Part shown: positions 39,297 to 47,693 of the stretch, piece by piece
Position numbering within the stretch: position 1 is the first letter of the stretch
Layout: each line of letters opens with the position of its first letter
Source: Amycolatopsis sp.
GTDB taxonomy: Bacteria; Actinomycetota; Actinomycetes; Mycobacteriales; Pseudonocardiaceae
Direction of reading: 5' to 3'
Length of the DNA stretch: 64,000 nucleotides
Assembly: GCF_025464955.1 (NCBI RefSeq)
Contig: NZ_JAODNM010000040.1
Location: 62,001-126,000, forward strand
Program-made: the position numbers and the translations under genes
The notes under the pieces: model-generated
What the model was told of the DNA's origin: nothing
The model's database searches: none
Seen by the model: only the letters and a program-made list of their open reading frames with translations

Positions 39297-40586
39297 TCAG
39301 CTGATGCGGGTGATGCCGCTCTCGTAGTCCGATTGGCCGACCGTCCAGGGCAGGATGTCGGTGCCGTGCTTGAGCAGCGACGGCCAGGATCGTTCGTCTC
39401 GGGAGCCGCGCCAGGCAACCATCTCGACGATGCTGGGGTGTTCTTCTGCGGCTGCATCGCCGTAGCCGCGGAGCCCAAAGCCGAACTCGGGCCAGCGCAG
39501 CAGCAGCGACGAGCCGGTGGGGCGGAGCTTGCGGCCGCCTTGGGCTTCGCCGACGTGACCGACGTGGGCCTCGAGGATGAGCGTGAACTTGTACTTGACG
39601 CGCAGCTGGTCGAGGGCGTCGACGAGGGCTTTGGCTGCGGGTTCGTCGCGGATGTCGAGTTTGCTCAGGCGGTAGAGCGGCCCGGCGACAACGAGGTCGG
39701 GCGCGGCGGCGGCGATCTTCGCTTCGATGCGGCCGAAGTCGCGCGGGTCGGCTAGGTCGAGTCCGGCCGGCGTGATGATGAACCGGAGTTGGTCTTTCCA
39801 GTCGATGGGCGCGAGTGCGTGGGTTTCGCGCAGGTGGTTGATCGCGCCGACGTAGCGGCGGTAGCGGCGGCGGATTTGGCGGGTGGAGTTCTCGGCGTCG
39901 ATGACGAGCACCCGGAACCCTTCACGGCTGAACAGTTCGCCGGTGAACGGGTGGGCGCCGCCGGCGACGGCGAGCGCGATCTGGGCGAGCAGGGTGGACT
40001 TCCCGACGCCTTCGAACGCAGTGATCATGAGCCGGTCCATGCGCTCGAGGAGGTTCGGCACCAGCCAGGCGTAGGGCTCGTCCGGCTCGTCGAGCAGCTC
40101 CTGCAGGCTGGTGGGTGGCTGGGCGACCGCGGGGGTGAGCGCTTCGGCGGTAGCGGCGAGCCCGGTGACGGCGGCTTGGACGATGGCAGCCACGTCCTCG
40201 GGTTCGGTGGCCGTTTCGAGGCGTTGGCCTAGCCGGGTCGCGACGATGTCGGCTTCCCGGATCGTGAAGCACATGGCGACTTGCTCGGCGTAGTGATCCC
40301 AATCGCTGAGGGGCGGCGAATTGGACGCGCAGGCGAGCACGAATTGCCGGGCGCGTTCGGCCTGGTCGGCGATGTCGATGGACGAGGCCACGTCAGCGGC
40401 GATGACGAGCGGGTCGAGCGGGATGCCGCGGCGGATGCGGTCGCGCACCACGGTCACGACGGGCTCCATGCTGGCCGCCCACGCCTGCGCTGGGATGCTC
40501 AAGAACTTGTCACGGACCGCGGGGTGCCCAGACAGCGTCATCTCGAGGAGTCGCCGTTCGGCGATGAGGTCATGCCGTGCGCTCAT
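39297..40586 (-). CDS. RecA-fold ATPase/DnaB-type replication helicase
   Basis: 429 aa from the ATG at 40586. The N-terminal 110 residues resemble a DnaB N-domain (ERRLLEMTLSGHPAVRDKFL). The ATPase domain has Walker A ITAFEGVGKSTLLAQIALAV and Walker B VLVIDAENSTRQ, then SLLLRWPEFGFGL. It is of the RepA/RSF1010 type and likely unwinds DNA or loads replisome at the phage origin. Confidence 0.85.
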   Translation of the reverse strand: MSARHDLIAERRLLEMTLSGHPAVRDKFLSIPAQAWAASMEPVVTVVRDRIRRGIPLDPLVIAADVASSIDIADQAERARQFVLACASNSPPLSDWDHYAEQVAMCFTIREADIVATRLGQRLETATEPEDVAAIVQAAVTGLAATAEALTPAVAQPPTSLQELLDEPDEPYAWLVPNLLERMDRLMITAFEGVGKSTLLAQIALAVAGGAHPFTGELFSREGFRVLVIDAENSTRQIRRRYRRYVGAINHLRETHALAPIDWKDQLRFIITPAGLDLADPRDFGRIEAKIAAAAPDLVVAGPLYRLSKLDIRDEPAAKALVDALDQLRVKYKFTLILEAHVGHVGEAQGGRKLRPTGSSLLLRWPEFGFGLRGYGDAAAEEHPSIVEMVAWRGSRDERSWPSLLKHGTDILPWTVGQSDYESGITRIS

Positions 40587-41022
40587 AGCCGCGACTCCTC
40601 TTCTCCTGGATGGTCGGCAACGCCTTGGGGTTGAGGCAGGGGCACAGGTCATGGCAGCCCGCTTGGCGGTGCTGGATGCTGGGAGCGATCTCGGGGCCGC
40701 CAGCGCCGAGGAAGGTCGCGATGGGCTGGTGGTAGTGGCCTTCGACGCGGTCGATGCGTTCCCAGATCCGAGCGAGGATCCGTTGTGACTGAGCGAAGAG
40801 CCACGCGCTGGTGACTACCAGCGGTTGGAAGTCTTCGGCTTCGACTTGGGTGGCGAGGATGGCAGCAACGTTGAGGCCTTCGTCGTCGACGGCGTCGCGG
40901 TGGGCAAGGGCGCAGGCTTGGACGTTGGCCGGGTAGGTGCCGGACACGGCGAGCAGGTCAACCTCGAAGCGGCCGACCTGCCACCAGCGGCCGGTGTCGT
41001 CGAGTTGGCGAATGACGATCAC
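40570..41022 (-). CDS. hypothetical replication-region protein
   Basis: 150 aa. Pattern VQACALAHRDAVDDEGLNVA and a C-terminal Cys/His group (HRQAGCHDLCPCLNPKA). Overlaps the next gene by 17 bp and lies between the initiator and helicase genes. No family assigned. Confidence 0.65.
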   Translation of the reverse strand: MIVIRQLDDTGRWWQVGRFEVDLLAVSGTYPANVQACALAHRDAVDDEGLNVAAILATQVEAEDFQPLVVTSAWLFAQSQRILARIWERIDRVEGHYHQPIATFLGAGGPEIAPSIQHRQAGCHDLCPCLNPKALPTIQEKRSRGYERTA

Positions 41023-41960
41023 CGTTCCACCAGCCTTCCGGTTTTCGGGTCGCGCTTCGTGTGGGCCGGGAGGCCGTCGGCGGAGACCTGCCCGTTGCGG
41101 CCGGCGGTGACGGTGAGTTCCCTGTCGATGCTGACGTAACCCTTGGACCCTGCGGCCGTTGCGGCGACGAGGACACGGGCGGGGTCGTTCTTGTCGAGCA
41201 GTTCCTTGGCGAGCTTGGCGACCTGGCCGATCTGACTCTTGGACGGCTCGACGCCGTTGGCCTTCGCTCCGTCGATCCAGGCTGCCGTGACGCTCTGCGC
41301 GGAGACACTCGGCGGCGGCGAAGCTGCCGAGTCTTTTTTCTTTGTGGAGTAAGGAGCTAGGAGCATGGAGCTAGGAGCAGGCGCGCGCACGCGAGTAGCC
41401 GATAGATCATCCAGGTCCATCGACAATGCATTGTCGATGGATTCCGGATGCATAGTCGACGGCTCAACCGATAGGTCACCCGACGTCGTAACCGATAGAA
41501 CAACAGGCTCCTTAGCCAGTAGCTCAACGGCTCGAACTGAGTCCCATCCGCCAAGGTCCGGGAAGTCGTCGCGGAGGCGCTTCAACTCGTGCACGACGAC
41601 GCCTCGCAACCTCGACGAGGCCACCAGCGCGAACGCCTTCGCCATCGCCGTGGCCATCCGCTCGCGCCCCATTAGGCCGTCATTCCTGACGAAGCTGCGG
41701 ACGAGGCACTCCTCCGTGTCCTCGTCGATCACGAGATACCGGCCAGCAACCAGCTCGGCTGCGGCGGCCTCGACTGCTTCGACAGTCCAGCCGCGGGCGA
41801 GGGCGGCGATGCGGCGCGGGCGCCAGTCGGCAACCCCGCAGTAGCTCAAGGTCGGTGACGTCATGATCAGCATGTACGCGTGCTGCGCGGCAGGTGTGAG
41901 AGCGCGGAAGTCGTCATCTGACCACATCGACAATCGGACCTGAGCATGTTCCCTGGCCAA
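41019..41960 (-). CDS. phage replication initiator-type HTH protein
   Basis: 313 aa from a TTG at 41960, with AGAAAGGG 7 nt upstream. A TTG at 41978 gives a longer form but lacks an upstream site. The N-terminus (VRLSMWSDDDFRALTPAAQH, TLSYCGVADWRPRRIAALAR) is the usual winged-helix of actinophage replisome organisers; C-terminus is a DnaD/DnaB loader-like helical region. Confidence 0.8.
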   Translation of the reverse strand: MAREHAQVRLSMWSDDDFRALTPAAQHAYMLIMTSPTLSYCGVADWRPRRIAALARGWTVEAVEAAAAELVAGRYLVIDEDTEECLVRSFVRNDGLMGRERMATAMAKAFALVASSRLRGVVVHELKRLRDDFPDLGGWDSVRAVELLAKEPVVLSVTTSGDLSVEPSTMHPESIDNALSMDLDDLSATRVRAPAPSSMLLAPYSTKKKDSAASPPPSVSAQSVTAAWIDGAKANGVEPSKSQIGQVAKLAKELLDKNDPARVLVAATAAGSKGYVSIDRELTVTAGRNGQVSADGLPAHTKRDPKTGRLVER

Positions 41961-41986
41961 GAGATGACCCTTTCTCAAGTGTGGGC

Positions 41987-42010
41987 GGGGCCGGGCCGAA
42001 GCCCGGCCCC
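41987..42010 (-). terminator. 10-bp hairpin, CGAA loop
   Basis: GGGGCCGGGC-CGAA-GCCCGGCCCC between the 87-aa gene and the replication initiator. No T-tract. Could attenuate transcription into the replication genes. Confidence 0.6.
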
Positions 42011-42034
42011 CGATGGTGCGGCGTCCACAAGGGA

Positions 42035-42298
42035 CTATGCAGACTCGGCCAGGCCGGCGCGATCGTGCAGGAACCCGACGACGTAGCCGACGGCCACCGG
42101 GTCGGTCCCGACGATCGCGACGTCGCCCCCGCGGCGCCAGGCCAGCATCCGAAGACAGCTGAGTGCTGCACTGTCCGGCCAGTCGGTGTCGATCTCCACC
42201 TCGACGGAGAGGTGCTTGGGGATGGACCTACCCGGGTCTGCACACAGTTCGGCGAGCGCGAGACGGACGACCGCCGTGCCGTCGGCGGGCGCGCTCAC
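42035..42298 (-). CDS. 87-aa early protein
   Basis: ATG start at 42298 overlapping the upstream stop by 4 bp. Contains AVVRLALAELCADPGRSI and VAIVGTDPVAVGYVVGFLHD. No function can be assigned. Confidence 0.65.
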   Translation of the reverse strand: MSAPADGTAVVRLALAELCADPGRSIPKHLSVEVEIDTDWPDSAALSCLRMLAWRRGGDVAIVGTDPVAVGYVVGFLHDRAGLAESA

Positions 42299-42534
42299 GA
42301 TTCGCTCGACTCGAGGTCGGGTGCCTGGTCGTCGAGCACACGGTCGGCGGCCGGGGCGTCATCGAACTCCGCGACCAGCGCGCGAACGGTCTCCGCGAAC
42401 TGGGCCTCGTACGCGGCCCGAACGACCGAGTCGTGCTGATACAACGCACCCCTGCTGGGGAGCAGGCGGCCGCTGACGAAGCACACGACGCCCAGCAACG
42501 CCGGGCCGCCGAAGTCCAAAATCGAGGTGATCAT
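42295..42534 (-). CDS. 79-aa protein with N-terminal hydrophobic segment
   Basis: ATG at 42534, overlapping the upstream gene. One hydrophobic stretch (GGPALLGVVCFVSG) near the N-terminus may anchor it in the membrane, followed by a helical acidic tail (FAETVRALVAEFDDAPAA). Unknown function. Confidence 0.65.
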   Translation of the reverse strand: MITSILDFGGPALLGVVCFVSGRLLPSRGALYQHDSVVRAAYEAQFAETVRALVAEFDDAPAADRVLDDQAPDLESSES

Positions 42535-43079
42535 CGGTGGGCTCCGAACTGCTTCACCGAGATCTTCGCGTCCGGCGATAGGTCGACAAAGATCCCAGCC
42601 TCGACGCCTTCCGTCACGATGCGCGGGAGAGCGAGCGCAATCGCCTGAACGAGTGCCTCGTACAGGAACTCCGGGTCCACCTGGCCGGCCACCGCCTGTG
42701 CGGTGAGACGTGCCCCAAGCTCGAACTCCGCGTCACCAGGCGCCACCTCGGGGACGCCGTAGGAGAAGCCCTTCTCCTCGGTGGCGACGAGCATCCACAG
42801 TGGCGCGTGCCCTTTGCTGCCGTCCGGCCTCGTGCACACCCCTACGGGCTGCTCGGGGCGGTCGTTGCGCACCTTGCTGACCAGCCAGCGGGTAAAGAAG
42901 GGCAGCGCCACGGGCCGGTTGATGTAGGGATCGCGCCTGACTTCGGCGTGATGGTCAGCGAACGCCGTGGCGAACTCGGTGGCAGTGAACTCCGGCGGGA
43001 GTAGACCGTCGAGGTTGTGGTCCATCGCGGTCTGGAAGTCGGCGATCCAGGCAGCGGACTTCGTGTCGTTGGTCGTCAT
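42531..43079 (-). CDS. 182-aa early protein
   Basis: ATG at 43079, ATGA overlap with its neighbours. Contains TAMDHNLDGLLPPEFTATEF and APLWMLVATEEKGFSYGVPE, no catalytic motif recognised. Part of the early operon. Confidence 0.7.
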   Translation of the reverse strand: MTTNDTKSAAWIADFQTAMDHNLDGLLPPEFTATEFATAFADHHAEVRRDPYINRPVALPFFTRWLVSKVRNDRPEQPVGVCTRPDGSKGHAPLWMLVATEEKGFSYGVPEVAPGDAEFELGARLTAQAVAGQVDPEFLYEALVQAIALALPRIVTEGVEAGIFVDLSPDAKISVKQFGAHR

Positions 43080-43612
43080 TGCGTGTCTCCCTGGGGAAAG
43101 TGGTGGGCCTGGTCGGCGAGGTGCGGGTCCGGGACGACACGCAGAAGGCGTTTAGCCTCGGACTGGTCGGGGTCGAGCGCGCCTGGGTCTCGCCGGAATC
43201 CCATGTGCCGCGCGACAGCACCCCAGTCGGTGACGTCGAACGACGGCTCGTCGTGCCGGCGTGCGTCGGTGTGGACGTATCGCCACGAGGTCCATTCGGC
43301 GCCGCTGGCGCCCCAGTCCGCCCACGCGGCGAACGTCGTGACCTCGAGCACCTGGCCGTAGACACGCTGGCCGTCGTCTTCCCGGTAGACGCGATTGCCC
43401 GCACCGACATGCAAGTGGTTGCGGTTGAACCAGAACGGCAGGCAGAACTCCCCGCCCCTGGCGGTGATGTTCTGCCGGAGCCGGTCCGCGCTCAGGGCAC
43501 CCCAGCGGTCGTCGACGCGCTGCGAATAGAGGAACGCGAGGGTGAGATCTTCCAGCGCGGCCTTGAGGGCATGGACCTCGGCCATGGGAACCGTGATCAT
43601 TTGGTCGGTCAC
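43076..43612 (-). CDS. 178-aa early protein
   Basis: ATG at 43612. Contains AEVHALKAALEDLTLAFLYS and RWGALSADRLRQNITARGGE; rich in Trp/His in the centre. It overlaps both neighbours. No family recognised. Confidence 0.7.
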   Translation of the reverse strand: MTDQMITVPMAEVHALKAALEDLTLAFLYSQRVDDRWGALSADRLRQNITARGGEFCLPFWFNRNHLHVGAGNRVYREDDGQRVYGQVLEVTTFAAWADWGASGAEWTSWRYVHTDARRHDEPSFDVTDWGAVARHMGFRRDPGALDPDQSEAKRLLRVVPDPHLADQAHHFPQGDTQ

Positions 43613-44559
43613 GCGGCACGCCCGATCTGGCGGCGGCCTGGACCGAACCAGCGGGTCAGGTAGTCGCGCAGAGCAAGTTCAGCTTCCTTGCCAGGGATCA
43701 CCTTGGTGTGGAAGCGAGCTCGACCACCGTGCACACCGTTGGGTGTCAGCTCGAGGAACCGCTGCCCCGAGGCCGTCGGGTGCCGGTGCTCGTGGCCGTC
43801 CTTGAAGACCGGCTTGCCGTCCTTGAACAGCTGGTTGCCCGCGCGGTCCAGTTTGGGGCGGGTGAGCCGCTGGTTGATCAGCAGGCCCGCGCGCTTCCGG
43901 TCGTACATGCACTCCCAAAAATCGTCCTCGGGGACGTGAGAGAACCAGGTCTTGCGCCACGTCGTGATGACGATCGCCTCGGCGTGCTCGTACTCCTGGT
44001 TGCGCCGGTACTCCAGTTCGGCGCGATGCTCGGCCAGCTCGCGCGCTACCTGCTCGGCATCGGCGCGGTCTTCGGCGTCGAGCACCATGCGGGCGAGCAT
44101 TCGACGGTCCACCGTGCTCACGTCCACTGCCGCCGATCCACCGCCTGCAGGCTCGGCTTCGTAGCCGTCCTGCACCGCGTCACGGACAGCGCGAGCGATG
44201 GGCGAGTCTCGGAGCAGCAAGCCGACACGGACGACCGTCCGACGATCGAAGAGCGCCAACTGTGTGGCTCGGGACGAGATCTCACTGAGGGACTTCATGT
44301 CCCTGAGTTCCTCGTCTGAGATGACCCGGAAGCCGTTACTGTCCAACTCCTCGCGGTTGCGCTGAACCAGCTTCTTGATCACCTCAGCGCTGACCTCGTA
44401 GTAGTTGGCGACGAGCTCGGTGGTGAGGTGGTGTCTGTCCGGCAGAAGACGAAGGGCCTTTACCTTGTCGAGCACGTCCGTGCGATTGCCGAAACGGTCA
44501 CGCTCGGCCCGGGGCATCGGCTCCGGCTCGCCGCCGGTGTACAGCTCAAGGTCCCTCAT
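43609..44559 (-). CDS. KilA-C/antirepressor-like protein
   Basis: 316 aa. The N-terminal 100 residues (DVLDKVKALRLLPDRHHLTT, VANYYEVSAEVIKKLVQRNR) form a HTH-type region frequent in actinomycete phages and islands; the C-terminal half has the KilA-C-like pattern (YLTRWFGPGRRQIG). A role as antirepressor or DNA-binding early regulator is inferred from location close to the excisionase gene. Confidence 0.7.
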   Translation of the reverse strand: MRDLELYTGGEPEPMPRAERDRFGNRTDVLDKVKALRLLPDRHHLTTELVANYYEVSAEVIKKLVQRNREELDSNGFRVISDEELRDMKSLSEISSRATQLALFDRRTVVRVGLLLRDSPIARAVRDAVQDGYEAEPAGGGSAAVDVSTVDRRMLARMVLDAEDRADAEQVARELAEHRAELEYRRNQEYEHAEAIVITTWRKTWFSHVPEDDFWECMYDRKRAGLLINQRLTRPKLDRAGNQLFKDGKPVFKDGHEHRHPTASGQRFLELTPNGVHGGRARFHTKVIPGKEAELALRDYLTRWFGPGRRQIGRAA

Positions 44560-44798
44560 CGGACGGCCGCCTTGCTGCCCTTGGGCAGGAGGGAGGCCAG
44601 ATACTCCTTGATCAGGACCAGCTCCGCGTCATACTGCTCCGGCGTCAACGGTGGCTGGGCGTGCAGCTGTGCAGCCAGCTGGTCGGTCAGCTGGGCAGCC
44701 AGCTCGCGGAAGCGGGAGCAAGTGGAGGCTTCGGCCGGCGATGCACCCGTGATCAAGTCGCACAGCTCGGCGGGTATGGCATCATGTTGCGTGAGCAC
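44556..44798 (-). CDS. 80-aa helical early protein
   Basis: GTG at 44798 with AAAGGAAA upstream; ATGA overlap with the next gene. Contains FRELAAQLTDQLAAQLHAQP and DAELVLIKEYLASLL. Unknown. Confidence 0.65.
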   Translation of the reverse strand: MLTQHDAIPAELCDLITGASPAEASTCSRFRELAAQLTDQLAAQLHAQPPLTPEQYDAELVLIKEYLASLLPKGSKAAVR

Positions 44799-44831
44799 GT
44801 GAGTTTCCTTTGCAGGGGTTCGCTGTTCACG

Positions 44832-44861
44832 GATCCCGTCGGGTGGCTGCCCGGCGGGATC
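44832..44861. terminator. 12-bp hairpin between excisionase and next gene
   Basis: 44832-44843 pairs with 44850-44861 (one wobble), 6-nt loop. It lies in the 88-bp gap after the xis stop on the minus strand. No T-tract. Confidence 0.5.
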
Positions 44862-44886
44862 GTCTCGTTGGCGGTGATCATGGGGA

Positions 44887-45087
44887 TCACGCCGCCTTCC
44901 GGGTCTTGCCCGGCTTCTCTCCTCTGATGTACGCGTCCAAGTCGGACTGGTAAATCCGCCACTTGCAGTTCAGCCCGCGCTGGTAGCCGCGGAGCTCCTG
45001 CCTCTGCAGCGCCCTGAGCAGGGTCTTCGGGTGACAAGCGGCGTATCTGGACGCTGCCGCCACGCTCAACACGGTGGTCTCGGTCAT
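44887..45087 (-). CDS. xis: excisionase-like HTH protein
   Basis: 66 aa from an ATG at 45087 (GGAAGGG upstream). MerR/excisionase winged helix: VAAASRYAACHPKTLLRALQ, then YQSDLDAYIRGEKPGKTRK. It is the first gene of the early operon, opposite the repressor gene, as expected for a lytic-switch excisionase. Confidence 0.8.
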   Translation of the reverse strand: MTETTVLSVAAASRYAACHPKTLLRALQRQELRGYQRGLNCKWRIYQSDLDAYIRGEKPGKTRKAA

Positions 45088-45318
45088 CGTTTGCCCTTCC
45101 GCCGATGATCTCGATCTACCGAGGACTGTAGCGATCTTGGCGGTCAGCCGCAACCATCTGGCCGCAGAAACCCCTAAGTTGGCGGTGACGGCTACGGCTT
45201 GCGCACTGAGAGTTAGCGGTATTTAGGGTGAATTTGAGCCAAGATGTGGCCAAAAGCGGGCTACTGATGTCTACTAGTGGGCACAGAAGTCCACAGAAGC
45301 AAGCAAGGGGAGGAACCC
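45088..45318. promoter_or_regulatory. divergent early/lysogeny promoter region
   Basis: 231 bp between xis (minus) and the repressor (plus), visibly lower in GC than flanking DNA. It should hold the lytic and lysogenic promoters and repressor operators, but no repeated operator is clear by eye. Confidence 0.6.
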
Positions 45319-46293
45319 GTGACCGAGGAGACGCAGGGCACGCAAGCAGAGCCGCGCCGACAATACTCACCCGGCAGCTCGCTTCTCGGGCACGCATCTC
45401 AGCGCCGTCGAGAAATCCTGGGAGCCACACAAGAAGATGTCGCGGAGCGTTTCGGTGGTCCGTCAGTAGCCAGCTTGCGGACAATCGAAAACTCCCAAGC
45501 AGACAACTACAGGGCGAAGACCCTTTTTTCGCTGGACGCGGCCCTAGCGTGGCCTCGCGGGTCATCAATGGCGTTACTGACTGGCGATTTCGAAAGACTC
45601 GATCCTGAACACAAAGCCTACATGTCCGATAAATTCGGAGTAAATCTCTACGAGCCATTCGGGCCCACTAATTCGGATTTTGACTTCTTCGTGACAATTC
45701 TAATTACGGCGGTATCTGACTCCGACGTCGAAGCATACGACATCCCCGTACGCGCCGCCAGGACGCCAGGCAGCACAGCGAAAGAGAACCAAAAGTCAGA
45801 GGCACCCATAGCTGATCAGCAACCCGAACAGCAGGCTGCAATACCTACCACGTCGCCGGTCGATCTGCCGCTCGACACAAAAAGGAAGCCCAACACCTAC
45901 GAGTACGAACTCCCCCCCAACGACTACCTTGATCTCATCAATAGGCTCAGCCTAGGTCAACTGCGAGGCCTCAAAGACATCGCTCACGGCGCCTTAATAC
46001 TGAGGGATGAACCGCAATTTGACGAAGATGTTGAGTTCCTCCAGGAGGCAGAAAGAGAACTTGCCGCAGAAAAGTCGGTTAGTGAGATAGAGGCGAATCT
46101 AAGGGAAGCTTACACCGACAGTGCTTCCGGAGAACTAATCGACCAACTCTACGCTCAATACAGGGAAGCGCTCGGCGTACTGGGCAGGAACTCGATGATG
46201 AACAGCCTGCTCGTAAATGCCGTCGTGAACGTTCGACGAGCAAGGAAATTTGGGATCACCGGAGACACAAAAGCCGGTGACGTGGATGGCTAG
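45319..46293 (+). CDS. XRE-type prophage repressor
   Basis: 324 aa. GTG at 45319 with GGGGAGG upstream is preferred over 45277. HTH near residues 30-75 (LGATQEDVAERFGGPSVASL, TIENSQA). A charged low-complexity linker follows, then a helical C-terminal region probably for dimerisation. The gene is AT-richer than its neighbours and has two TTA codons (45574 and 45994). The integrase start ATG lies in its last codons. Confidence 0.8.
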   Translation: MTEETQGTQAEPRRQYSPGSSLLGHASQRRREILGATQEDVAERFGGPSVASLRTIENSQADNYRAKTLFSLDAALAWPRGSSMALLTGDFERLDPEHKAYMSDKFGVNLYEPFGPTNSDFDFFVTILITAVSDSDVEAYDIPVRAARTPGSTAKENQKSEAPIADQQPEQQAAIPTTSPVDLPLDTKRKPNTYEYELPPNDYLDLINRLSLGQLRGLKDIAHGALILRDEPQFDEDVEFLQEAERELAAEKSVSEIEANLREAYTDSASGELIDQLYAQYREALGVLGRNSMMNSLLVNAVVNVRRARKFGITGDTKAGDVDG

Positions 46294-47519
46294 CGCGGAG
46301 AGACTTCCAAGTAAGCGGTGGCGTGCTCTGTACGTCGACTCGGCCGGCGCGAAGAAGCGCGTGCCCGGGACATTCCCACGCAAGTCCGACGCCCTCGAAG
46401 CTGCTCAGGAAGCCTGAGGTTAAGGCCAGGCGCAAGGCCGCGGCAGCAACCGGCACCCTCTCGGCCAAGACCACGTGGGGCGATTGGTGGTCGATCTTCA
46501 ACAGCGACAGAGTGTTCGAATCGGACACGGGCGGCGTCGAGGCCGCGATCGTCAAGAACTACCTCATGCCCCGGTGGAAAGACGTCGCGCTGAACATGAT
46601 CGCGCACAACGAGGTGAAGACGTGGGTTAAAGACCTGCAAACAGGGCACGCTCCGAGCGCCGTCGAACGGCAAGGCTCCAAAGCCCCAAGCTACGTCCAG
46701 CGGGTGTTCTCGGTTTTCTCGGTCTCGATCACGGCCGCCGTGGACCGCGGCGTGCTGACTGCGTCGCCGACTGCAGGCGTCCGGTTACCCAAGAGGCAGC
46801 GGAAACCGAAGAAGGTCATCATGCCGGATGAGGCCGCGACCCTCTCACCGCACCTTGACCAGATCTACCGGGACGCAGTCGACTTCGTCGAGTTGACAGG
46901 GCTGCGCCCGAACGAACTCGCCGGACTACACCGGGACCCTGAGCGGATCGACCTGAAGGGCGGCTGGCTCGTCGTCGCCGACGTGTACGTGTTCAAGGCG
47001 AAGATGATCCGCGGATACCCGAAGGACCGGGAACCGCGCGTACTGCCGCTGAGCCCCAAGGCGATTGAGATCCTCAAGCGCCAGATGGAACGCCCTGCAC
47101 TCGAAAACTGCGGCGTCCCGCACATGCGTGACGAGGTATGCAGGCACGACCTAGTCTTCCGCGCTCCCGCCGGCGGCGTCCTGAACCGAGACATCCTCGG
47201 GCACCACCTACGCAAGGCAGCAGCAGCCGCGAAGATCGGCGCCAAGCCTCCATACGCACTGAGGCGCGGCTTCGCCACGCGCCTCGGCAGGTCCAATCTG
47301 GACATCTTCACGCTGGCCGATTTGATGGGTCACTCGGATATCAATCTCACGCGCGAGTACGTCGGAGAGACCGACGACAAGAAGTCGCGGGTGCTGGCTA
47401 GCTTGGGCGAGCCCGTCCCACTGAAGGCCGTGGGATCGCGTGGGACGGACCGTGGGACGGAGGTCGACAACCAGACGTCACCAGAGCCTCCCAAAGATGA
47501 CGCAAAGCATGTAGTCTGA
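46286..47519 (+). CDS. int: tyrosine integrase, frame interrupted by one extra base
   Basis: The ATG at 46286 overlaps the repressor stop by 8 bp and reads 43 codons (ASAERLPSKRWRALYVDSAG, KKRVPGTFPRKSDALEAAQ) to a TGA at 46415. The downstream frame reads EVKARRKAAAATGTLSA and on to the end. Dropping base 46415 gives a continuous 410-aa integrase. Catalytic residues: R in TGLRPNELAGLH, then H-x2-R in LRRGFATR with GHSDINLTREYV. A TTA codon lies at 46785. Located next to attR. Confidence 0.88.
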
Positions 47520-47568
47520 CCAGCAATAACAGTCCTATCCACTACCTCTGACTCCAAGTGAGTCCCAC
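47415..47568. repeat. GTGGGAY sites, right phage arm
   Basis: GTGGGAT at 47430, GTGGGAC at 47440 and 47452, with inverted copies (GTCCCAC) at 47415 and 47562. Similar units lie in the left arm at 9398-9456 (GTGGGCA, GTGGGAT at 9415, ATCCCAG at 9434, ATCCCAT at 9444). Pairs at about 10-12 bp spacing are typical of integrase arm-type sites. Confidence 0.6.
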
Positions 47569-47599
47569 ACACGTTTTCCCAGGTCACAGGCGAATGTGG

Positions 47600-47661
47600 A
47601 CATGATGTACGTCCACGAGCCGTCGCGGATCCAGCAGTCGAAGGATATTGCGAAGTTCATC
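47600..47661 (+). repeat. attR, 62-bp core
   Basis: Exact copy of 9293-9354. It ends the prophage and lies in the displaced 3' end of the host S10 peptidase gene. Confidence 0.95.
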
Positions 47662-47682
47662 CGGGATGCCTCGAACCAGTAG
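47600..47682 (+). pseudogene. displaced 3' end of the S10 peptidase gene
   Basis: Encodes the original C-terminus, including MMYVHEPSRIQQSKDIAKFI followed by RDASNQ and a TAG at 47680. It has no start and is a by-product of prophage insertion. Confidence 0.9.
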
Positions 47683-47693
47683 GCGGGCCCGCA

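Larger units (their letters stand above)
9293..47661. mobile_element. complete-looking siphovirus-type prophage, about 38.4 kb
   Basis: It is bounded by the 62-bp direct repeat. It holds integrase, repressor, excisionase, early/replication operon, terminase, portal, MuF, scaffold, capsid, connectors, major tail protein, frameshifted tail chaperones, 1017-aa tape measure, tail tip proteins and a lysis module, plus left-end cargo genes. The only obvious lesion is one extra base in the integrase. The modular order is that of temperate actinobacteriophages with long non-contractile tails. Confidence 0.95.

Noticed and set aside
46412-46418. Programmed +1 frameshift as the preferred explanation of the integrase break
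   Set aside because: The P-site codon GCC would re-pair poorly with CCU, and no stimulatory element is evident. A mutation or sequencing error is simpler.
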